Source: a virus. Taken from it: 44,921 nucleotides of DNA. The number at the start of each line of letters is the position of its first letter. The first letter of the stretch is position 1. Below the pieces are notes generated by a model. The model had not been told where the DNA came from. It saw nothing but the letters and a program-made list of their open reading frames with translations, and did not search any database. The stretch lies in the IMG/VR virus record IMGVR_UViG_3300035183_000649, positions 1 to 44,921 of that record; one strand, written 5' to 3'. Positions 32,151 through 38,730 of this stretch are shown here, in pieces. Both the position numbers and the translations under genes were made by a program.

Positions 32151-33064
32151 TCGGAGAGGGGGCCCCAACCCCGGTCAACGGTGCTCTTTTCGACGTGCTT
32201 GAACGTCCGCAGATTCATGAGGGAGTGGTTGTCCCCGATCGTCTTCATGGCCGCCCGGTACTGCACCTGGAGGCCCTGCATGTGAGGCCCGCTGATCTTG
32301 CGGGCGACCCCCAGCTTCATTGCCCCCTGGAGCGCGATCGCTTCCATGAGAGCCTGGGTACCGGGCGGCGCCACCTCGTAGGGGATGCCCGAACCCACCG
32401 CGATCTCCGTGAACTTGTGCCGCAGCACCGCCGTCCACGTCTGGGCCCCGCTGTTGTATCGCACGCTCTCGATGATCCTCTCCTCGCACGGGGCGGGGCT
32501 CGCCGGGAGAAGCCGCAGCGTCTGCCCCGCGTACGCGTTCACTCTCCGATCAATCTGCCCCATCGAAGGAGTCCCGAACGTGAACTCGTGCTTCCCATCG
32601 CTGTTGAGGGCCAGCACACCACCCGACGTGGAGACGTGGGGGAACACGTCCCCATTGGAGAGGTACCAGAGGCTCACGGTGACGCCGTCGGTGATGACGA
32701 GGGGATCGATGCGGAGGATGTTGCCTTCCAGCATGAGGCCCGGACCGCTCCAGTGGAAGAGGCCCTTCGGCTTGATCTCGGAAACCACGACGTGTTTGCT
32801 GTCCTCGGTGCACAGCCGCAGGACGCCCAGCACGCAGGGGGGCAACGTGTAGTCGAAGAGGCCGTCCGAGAGGGTGTACGACAACTTGCAGACGACCGGG
32901 TCCTCCCGGTTGTTGTTGAGGCGGGCCAGCACGTCCACCATGGACGGCATCAGGATGTGCCGCAGCATGTAGTCGTCGGTGTACTTGGCGTCCACGTCCG
33001 GATCATCCAAGTAGCCCCTGATCCGCGTGATGATGGTGTCGAGAACGGAGCCGCTGGCGTTCAT
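32147..33064 (-). CDS. Head-tail adaptor (tail tubular protein A / gp11-like)
   Basis: 305 aa. The N-terminal half has DTIITRIRGYLDDPDVDAKY, then LARLNNN and LFDYTLPPCVLGVLRL, the usual order of podovirus adaptor proteins: helical bundle, then strand-rich domain. The C-terminal half has helices (LMEAIALQGAMKLGVARK). The protein would sit between the portal and the nozzle. Its place among portal, capsid and tail genes supports this. The exact family cannot be proved from sequence reading alone. Confidence 0.65.
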   Translation of the reverse strand: MNASGSVLDTIITRIRGYLDDPDVDAKYTDDYMLRHILMPSMVDVLARLNNNREDPVVCKLSYTLSDGLFDYTLPPCVLGVLRLCTEDSKHVVVSEIKPKGLFHWSGPGLMLEGNILRIDPLVITDGVTVSLWYLSNGDVFPHVSTSGGVLALNSDGKHEFTFGTPSMGQIDRRVNAYAGQTLRLLPASPAPCEERIIESVRYNSGAQTWTAVLRHKFTEIAVGSGIPYEVAPPGTQALMEAIALQGAMKLGVARKISGPHMQGLQVQYRAAMKTIGDNHSLMNLRTFKHVEKSTVDRGWGPLSE

Positions 33065-33067
33065 GGT

Positions 33068-33676
33068 CTACTCCGGGACTTTGGGGGTGGGGGCCGCCTT
33101 GGATGGTTTCAGGTGATCGTACCAGGGCCCGTCCGAACGGTCGGCCAGCTTCGCCGCCACCGCCACCCTCTCCTGGGCCTCCTGGAGGGCGACGCCCCCC
33201 TCCTTGACGCCCACGAAGGCGCCCCCTGACTCCAGGAGGGCCGCCGACGCCTCGTCCCCCCTCCGGCGGAGGGAGACGGCCTTGGACCGCCTCTCCAAGG
33301 CGCTATCGAGGCGGAGGGACGCCTTGGCCGCCTTGGCCTCCTGGATCTTCCGGCGGACCCTCTCCACCTTCTCCCGGGCCGGTCGGATGATGTCCTGCAC
33401 GACGAGCCAGGAGGGGGCGTCCGTGTCGAAGTGGCCGGGGGGGATGTTGAAGGTGGTGAGTTCGACGCAGGAAAGGCCGGGAATCAACCACGAACAGAGG
33501 ACGTACGTCCCATGCTCCAAGTGGTGGTACACGAAGAGGTCGGTCCGTCGGGCCATCCGGTTCAGGAAGTCGGCGTAGGGGCACTCCCGGATGACGTGGT
33601 GGCGGGCGGCGTCGATGATGAAGCCAGACTCGGCGATCTCGGCCTGCTCATCGCGGACGATTTCGATGGTGGGCAT
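33068..33676 (-). CDS. Virion-region protein with coiled coil, unknown function
   Basis: 202 aa. The ATG is preceded by GTGGGGG, a poor ribosome binding site, and a possible promoter lies so close that the transcript could start at or near the ATG. The N-terminal half looks folded (YADFLNRMARRTDLFVYHH, THGTYVLCSWLIPGLSC-like segment), the second half is a charged coiled coil (REKVERVRRKIQEAKAAKAS). It is the first gene after the capsid terminator. The family is unknown. Confidence 0.6.
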   Translation of the reverse strand: MPTIEIVRDEQAEIAESGFIIDAARHHVIRECPYADFLNRMARRTDLFVYHHLEHGTYVLCSWLIPGLSCVELTTFNIPPGHFDTDAPSWLVVQDIIRPAREKVERVRRKIQEAKAAKASLRLDSALERRSKAVSLRRRGDEASAALLESGGAFVGVKEGGVALQEAQERVAVAAKLADRSDGPWYDHLKPSKAAPTPKVPE

Positions 33677-33681
33677 CCCCC

Positions 33682-33710
33682 ACTATAGCAAAGAACCCCC
33701 CTCCGGTGAA
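33682..33710 (-). promoter_or_regulatory. Possible promoter for the tail genes
   Basis: Read on the - strand: TTCACC, 17 bases, TATAGT. The -10 is 5/6 consensus; the -35 is weak. It lies inside the terminator hairpin after the capsid gene. Transcription would begin close to the ATG at 33676, which would give a leaderless or nearly leaderless message. Predicted by eye only. Confidence 0.35.
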
Positions 33711-33720
33711 GGAAGGGGGT
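33688..33720 (-). terminator. Terminator after the major capsid gene
   Basis: Read on the - strand: ACCCCC, a 13-base loop, GGGGGGT, then TTCTTTGC. The stem is short but GC-only apart from the outer pair, and a T-rich tail follows. Half of the hairpin is formed by a copy of the dispersed CCCCCTCCGGT motif (33697-33707). Confidence 0.65.
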
Positions 33721-33749
33721 CCAAGAGCACTCGCTGCTCGGGGGCGGGC

Positions 33750-35387
33750 TTAGCTGTAGGCGAGGCGGTCCTCGGCCACGTTCTTGATCACGAGGCCCGA
33801 AGCCTGCTCGGGCACGATCTGCATGACGACCCGGCCAGGCATCTGGACGTACTCCGTCAACTGCGCCTGGGCGTTGTTGGACACCATCCGCAGGATGGGG
33901 AGCTGGTTGGACGGGAGGCCCGTCATGCTGGAAGCGACCAGCTCGAAGGGGAGGCCCGAGGGCGCCTTGTCCCACTTCTTGCCGTGGCCGCTAGGCCGCG
34001 TGTACCGCTTCCAGTTGCCGCCTTCCGTCTTGATCCCCAGCACGGTGTTGGCATCCATGTAGGAGTCCGTCTCACCGTAGTAGGTCTTGCCGTCGAAGGT
34101 GAACTTGAAGCCCTCTTCGGACCCTTCGTCCTGGAGCGAGGAGAGCCGGTCGGTCCGGTCCTTCCACTCCCGGCCGATCTTGGTGGCTTCGTACGCCATC
34201 CAGATGCCGTCGGACGCGAGCAGCGTGTCGATCTTGTGGCCATACTTCATGCGGCGGATCTTATACGCCCGCAGAATCTTGCGGAGGGTGTGCTCGGTAA
34301 GCACCCCGTTCGCCATGTCCACCTCCATCGACTTGAACTCGGGGTGGGTGTTCACGTTGATCTTATCGGTGCCGTCCGCTTCCAGGCCCAGCAGCGTGTT
34401 GTCGTTGGTCTGGGTGGAGCCCGCCGAGTCGCCCACCTTGAGCCACGAACGGAGGCCCGCGATGCCAGTGGTGGAGCCCGTGCCCGCGTTCGGGGTGCCG
34501 CTCACGTTCGCGCTCCCGAAGAACGACACCTCCATGGTCGTATCGAACACGGAGCCGGTGGAAGGGGAGTTAGTGTAGAAGGCGGCGCCGCTGATGTGCT
34601 TCACCGTGACGAGGTTCTTCAACTCGTCGATCTTCGTCACCATGTACATCGAGTCGCGGTCGAGGACCGTGGCCGCCGGGCTGCCGTCAAAGGTCTTGAG
34701 GTTGGCGACCGTATGGGGCGCGCCCCTCACCCAGAACTGGAGCCGCTGCCCGATGGAGAAGCGGTCGATGGACAGGTTGTCCGGGGCGAACGACAGCTCC
34801 GTGGTGGTGCCGGAAACGATGTTGGAGATGTTGGTGCACGCGCAGATGCGGTAGTTGGTGTTCTGGTTCAGGAACAACTGCGTGCACATGCGGTGGTCGA
34901 TGAGGGTGGCGTGGCCGATCAGCTTCGGCGTCACGATCTCGTTGACCATCGCGGGCAGCGCCTGCGCGTCCAGCTCGGAGAGCGTCCACGCCAGGTTGGA
35001 AAGCATGGACCGCATGTGGACCTTCATGCGGTAGGGGAGGGGGTTGGGCCCATCAAGAGCGTCGGGCCAGCCCTGCGCGTTGGCGCCGAAGCCCTGACCC
35101 TGGAGGAACGTCTTGTCCCCCAGATTGACGTTCAGGGGGTCGCCGAAGATGGCGGAGTCGAGGCGGGGCCCGCCGTCCTCCAGCACGCCCGCCATGCCCT
35201 GGCGGAACGTCTTGATGATCGCGTAGTCGCGTCCCATCTTGTCGCGCTCGACGAGGGTCTGGTTACCCCCGATCACGCGCTTCCAGAAGGGAGACTGGGC
35301 GGGCAGGCCCAGCTCGATCGACTTCGAAATGATCTCGTTGATGACACCCTGCTGGGTGTTCAGGAAAGAGCCGACGGTGGCGGACAT
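33750..35387 (-). CDS. Major capsid protein
   Basis: 545 aa, with GGAG before the ATG. The order terminase, portal, scaffold, then this gene, together with its size and mixed alpha/beta composition, identifies it as the major head protein. It opens with helices (NEIISKSIELGLPAQSPFWK), has an extended-arm-like stretch and a long central domain (RKILRAYKIRRMKYGHKIDT), consistent with an HK97-like fold. A strong terminator follows, suggesting that its high expression is uncoupled from the tail genes. The fold is inferred, not seen. Confidence 0.75.
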   Translation of the reverse strand: MSATVGSFLNTQQGVINEIISKSIELGLPAQSPFWKRVIGGNQTLVERDKMGRDYAIIKTFRQGMAGVLEDGGPRLDSAIFGDPLNVNLGDKTFLQGQGFGANAQGWPDALDGPNPLPYRMKVHMRSMLSNLAWTLSELDAQALPAMVNEIVTPKLIGHATLIDHRMCTQLFLNQNTNYRICACTNISNIVSGTTTELSFAPDNLSIDRFSIGQRLQFWVRGAPHTVANLKTFDGSPAATVLDRDSMYMVTKIDELKNLVTVKHISGAAFYTNSPSTGSVFDTTMEVSFFGSANVSGTPNAGTGSTTGIAGLRSWLKVGDSAGSTQTNDNTLLGLEADGTDKINVNTHPEFKSMEVDMANGVLTEHTLRKILRAYKIRRMKYGHKIDTLLASDGIWMAYEATKIGREWKDRTDRLSSLQDEGSEEGFKFTFDGKTYYGETDSYMDANTVLGIKTEGGNWKRYTRPSGHGKKWDKAPSGLPFELVASSMTGLPSNQLPILRMVSNNAQAQLTEYVQMPGRVVMQIVPEQASGLVIKNVAEDRLAYS

Positions 35388-35429
35388 GGTGGAAACTCCG
35401 ACTCGCTCGGGGAGCGAGGTTCTGTGCGG

Positions 35430-36437
35430 TCAAATCTGGGTGGGGGACCCAGAACCCTTGAGGCTGCGGAGGAGCTTGTCGGTCGCCCAGTCGGTGACCT
35501 TCATCTTGAGGTCCTCGGCCGACATCCTCTTCTTGGGGTCCGGAAGATCCACGGGCTTGTCCGGCAGCAGGAAGTCGTCTGGCCCGTCCGTTTCCCCGCT
35601 CCGGCCGAGACGGCTGGGGTGCGGGATCACCAGGGGCCTGTACTTCTTGGCCAGAGCGTCCGAGGCCTTCTTCGCCTCCTCCGCGAACCACGACTCATCG
35701 AAACGGCCGGTCGCCTGCTTCCTTGCGTGAAGCTGGGACGTAACCCGGTCCTTGAACTCCTTGGTGATTTCCTCGATCGTGCCGTTCACCCCCTCGGCCG
35801 ACTCCCCCTCCAGTTCGGAGGCGGAGGCGCGAAGCTTCGAGAGGACGTCGCCGAGGCCGGTTTTCGAGTTGAGGTGGCGGCTCGTCTCGGTCTCCAGGAT
35901 GTTCTGGAGTTCCCGGAGACGCATGGACCGCTGCTGCTCGATGATGTGCTCCTGCTGCTGCTTGATGGTGGCGAGGTCCCGCGACCGTTCATCATCCTCG
36001 TCCTCGTCCTCGTCGGGGCGCTGCCTCCCCCTCCGGTTGCGTGGGGTGGGCTCGTCGTCGGTGTCGTCGTCGTCGCCCAAGTTCTGGGCGAGGTAGGTCT
36101 GGATGGCTCTCTCGGAGTACCCCGCGTCTTTGAGGACGGCGCGGAGGGCGTCGGCCTTCTCGGCGGCGGGCAGGTCCGCCCGGAGGATCTTGGTCGTGTT
36201 CTCCCACCGACCTTTGAGGGTGTCCCGCTCCTTGGTCGTGTTGTCCAGGGTGGACTTCGCCGCCACGAGCGCCTCGTAGTCCGCTTTGGAAAGGGTGATC
36301 TTGTCGGAGGCGGGGGCTCCCCCTCCGGTCCCCTTGTCGGTGGAGGGGTCGTCGTTCCCGTCGGCGAACCGGGCGGTGAGGGGGGTGTCCATGCCCAGGA
36401 CGGAGAGGAGGGAGGTGATGCGGCGCTTGTTTCGCAT
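35430..36437 (-). CDS. Head scaffolding protein
   Basis: 335 aa, directly upstream of the capsid gene. It is highly charged and helical, with an acidic centre (DEDEDEDDERSRDL) and a long coiled coil (IKQQQEHIIEQQRSMRLREL). The C-terminus is basic, as in scaffolds that bind the capsid protein (MKVTDWATDKLLRSLKG). The protein guides capsid assembly and then leaves. Position and composition are typical of phage scaffolds. Confidence 0.75.
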   Translation of the reverse strand: MRNKRRITSLLSVLGMDTPLTARFADGNDDPSTDKGTGGGAPASDKITLSKADYEALVAAKSTLDNTTKERDTLKGRWENTTKILRADLPAAEKADALRAVLKDAGYSERAIQTYLAQNLGDDDDTDDEPTPRNRRGRQRPDEDEDEDDERSRDLATIKQQQEHIIEQQRSMRLRELQNILETETSRHLNSKTGLGDVLSKLRASASELEGESAEGVNGTIEEITKEFKDRVTSQLHARKQATGRFDESWFAEEAKKASDALAKKYRPLVIPHPSRLGRSGETDGPDDFLLPDKPVDLPDPKKRMSAEDLKMKVTDWATDKLLRSLKGSGSPTQI

Positions 36438-36440
36438 GAG

Positions 36441-38441
36441 TTATCCGGGAGGGAAAGAGGGTTGAGGGGTGGCTCCGGCTCCGGCACCCTGCTGGAGCTG
36501 CCGGAGGAGTATAGCCGAGTCGTCAGGGTTGGGTACGGCCGCCGGGAGGGTTCTCCCCGAGAACTCCAGGAGGGTGTCCCGGTAGTGGGCAAGGGCGTCC
36601 TGCACCTCGACGGACGCGAGGGTGAAGGAGGGGCGGGCCATGAAGGCGGAGAGGACGCGGAGCTGGAGGTCGGGCTTGGTGCTGTAGGGGGAGATGGTGG
36701 CCTCCCCCGGCTGTTCGCCATCCCCGTAGACGATGAGGATGTTGCGGACGATGCTTTCGTAGGCGGCCTTGTCCTCCTCCATCCACATCGCCCAGTCCAC
36801 GCCCTCCATCACGGAGAAGAGGATGAAGGAGGCGGGGTCCGTGACCTGCTTCTCCAGGAGGTCCAGGGCCTCGCCCTTGCGGGCCGAGATCGACTTGGGG
36901 TTCACTTCCTGGACGTTGAAGGAGAGGCGGCTGAGGTCGGGGAGGGGATTCTTGGGGAAGGAGACGGTTCCTTCGATCGGATCGACGACGGCCCCCGCAA
37001 GGTCGAGGGAGAGGCGGGAGACGGGGAGGGCTCGGGGGGAGTGGGCCAATCCCTTGACGGCCTGGGTGGCGAGGCCCCGGTAGGCGGTCGAGAAACAGAC
37101 ACGGATGCCGTGGGAGGGGCGGGTCATCGCCTGGTTCAGACGCTCGTCGAGGAAGGAGAGGCCCTGGGCGCTATCGACGCGGCCTTTCTCGGCGGCCAGA
37201 TCTCCGATGGGGGAGAGGTTCCGCATCATGGCCTGGGCCATGGTGGCGACCTTGCCAGGGAAGTCGGAGGTGGTGGCGGGCTGGATGGCGAAGGGTCGGA
37301 AGCCCTCGGCGATGGGGTCGGGCGCCCACGGCAGCATCTTGAGGCCGCGACCCACGTCGCGGAGCATCGGCTTCTCGTTCAGATCGCCCTGGGGGATTAC
37401 GAGGACGCCGTAGCGGTCCATGTCCCGGACGTTGTTGAAGAGGGTTTTGAGGAGGAGTTCGTTGTTGCGGCTCATCGAGAACAGCAGATCGAACATCCCG
37501 GCCCCGTAGAACCCGCCCGTGTCGAGGAAGGTGGAGTAGCCGAGGGGGCAGTAGACTTCTTCGTTGCGGAAGTCGATATCGTCGAGGACGCACATGCCGG
37601 ACTGCACGACGTACCGCTGCACCATGTTGCGGGCGCCCCACGTCCATAGCTCCCTGATCTTGACGAGGGCGTGCATGTCCTCGTTGTGCGGATCCCCCTT
37701 GGCCATGCCGTCGGTGCCCTGCCCGAAGTTGATGGAGATGGTGGAGCCGTACCCCGTGGAGTCGATCTCCTGATCGTCGCCTAGCTGCTTCTGATACCAC
37801 TCGATGTCGTCGAGCGACTTCGCCATCTTCTTCTTGCCGAACTTCTCCTCCAGGTACCGGAGGGGGACGAAGCGCTGGCGGATGATGCCCCGCTGCTTGA
37901 GGGAGTTGGGCCCGAGAGAGGGGAAGGGGCAGAGTTCGCGGGGGTGCACGACTTCGAGGTCGCCCACGAGACCGACGGTGGGGTGGTCTTCGAGGTGGCC
38001 GATGAGGCCGCACGAGCCCAAGCAGGCGTAGTTGAAGGCGAACTGCTCCTTCACCAGCTCCAACTGGTCGTCGCTGACGATCGAGTCCATGATGACCTGG
38101 CCGACCGCCCGTGAACGGACGGCGCCGAGGGACTGGCCCTGGGCGAGGACTTTGGGGCGGAGGTCGAAGGAGAGGATGCGGCCGGCGACGCGGTTGATCT
38201 CGGCGAGGAGTTCCTGGCTCATGAACTCGGCGTTGCCGTTGTCGTCAACCCAGAGGGGGCGGACGGACTGGGTGGAGGGGTCGTAGTGGGAGAAGGAGCG
38301 GGCCCCATTGAGGTAGTAGAAGGCCACGAGCCACATCGTCCGCTTATACAGCATGATGATGTCTTCACGGGCCATGTGCTTGTTGATGACTTTGGAGAGG
38401 GCCGCCTCGTCCCTGGGAAGATCCGGGAAGTCACTGGGCAT
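36441..38441 (-). CDS. Portal protein
   Basis: 666 aa, between the terminase and scaffold genes. It opens with helices (MLYKRTMWLVAFYYLNGARS) and has DDNGNAEFMSQELLAEINRV, then GACLG-type and strand-rich wing segments (GLIGHLEDHPTVGLVGDLEV), followed by SRNNELLLKTLFNNV, and ends in a Gln/Gly/Pro tail. The portal is the ring through which DNA enters and leaves the head and the anchor of the adaptor. Assignment is by order, size and overall pattern. Confidence 0.75.
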   Translation of the reverse strand: MPSDFPDLPRDEAALSKVINKHMAREDIIMLYKRTMWLVAFYYLNGARSFSHYDPSTQSVRPLWVDDNGNAEFMSQELLAEINRVAGRILSFDLRPKVLAQGQSLGAVRSRAVGQVIMDSIVSDDQLELVKEQFAFNYACLGSCGLIGHLEDHPTVGLVGDLEVVHPRELCPFPSLGPNSLKQRGIIRQRFVPLRYLEEKFGKKKMAKSLDDIEWYQKQLGDDQEIDSTGYGSTISINFGQGTDGMAKGDPHNEDMHALVKIRELWTWGARNMVQRYVVQSGMCVLDDIDFRNEEVYCPLGYSTFLDTGGFYGAGMFDLLFSMSRNNELLLKTLFNNVRDMDRYGVLVIPQGDLNEKPMLRDVGRGLKMLPWAPDPIAEGFRPFAIQPATTSDFPGKVATMAQAMMRNLSPIGDLAAEKGRVDSAQGLSFLDERLNQAMTRPSHGIRVCFSTAYRGLATQAVKGLAHSPRALPVSRLSLDLAGAVVDPIEGTVSFPKNPLPDLSRLSFNVQEVNPKSISARKGEALDLLEKQVTDPASFILFSVMEGVDWAMWMEEDKAAYESIVRNILIVYGDGEQPGEATISPYSTKPDLQLRVLSAFMARPSFTLASVEVQDALAHYRDTLLEFSGRTLPAAVPNPDDSAILLRQLQQGAGAGATPQPSFPPG

Positions 38442-38730
38442 GGGTCTGCTCCTTCACGGGGGCGGGACGGGCGGCGAACCCACGGGGGACGAAGCCTCGG
38501 GGCATGAGGTCGGTATGGAGGACCTGCTTGGGAGCCGCGAGTTCCCCCTCCGGTTGGGAGATGGCGGCGGGGGGTGCGGTGCCGAGTTCGGTGGCGAGGG
38601 AGGCGGCGGATTGGCCCTTGCGGGGGCCGGTCCCGTAGTAGCACGAGAAGAGGCGGTCGGCCAGCGCCTGGGGGATCTGGACGTACCCGGAGGGCGCGGA
38701 GGGGTGGGGGGAGTCAGATTCGGGTTCCAT
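38431..38730 (-). CDS. Small protein between terminase and portal
   Basis: 99 aa. The ATG at 38730 follows GGAGAGG; a GTG at 38748 is possible but lies outside a good ribosome binding site. It overlaps the terminase end by 17 bp and the portal start by 11 bp. The middle is helical (IPQALADRLFSCYYG), the ends are Pro-rich. The family is unknown. Its position suggests a packaging or portal accessory role. Confidence 0.6.
   Translation of the reverse strand: MEPESDSPHPSAPSGYVQIPQALADRLFSCYYGTGPRKGQSAASLATELGTAPPAAISQPEGELAAPKQVLHTDLMPRGFVPRGFAARPAPVKEQTHAQ

Noticed and set aside
33591-37649. A 1352-codon open frame on the + strand
   Set aside because: It runs antisense to the capsid, scaffold and portal genes and lacks the C-ending codon signature; such shadows are common in this GC-rich sequence because stop codons are rare.
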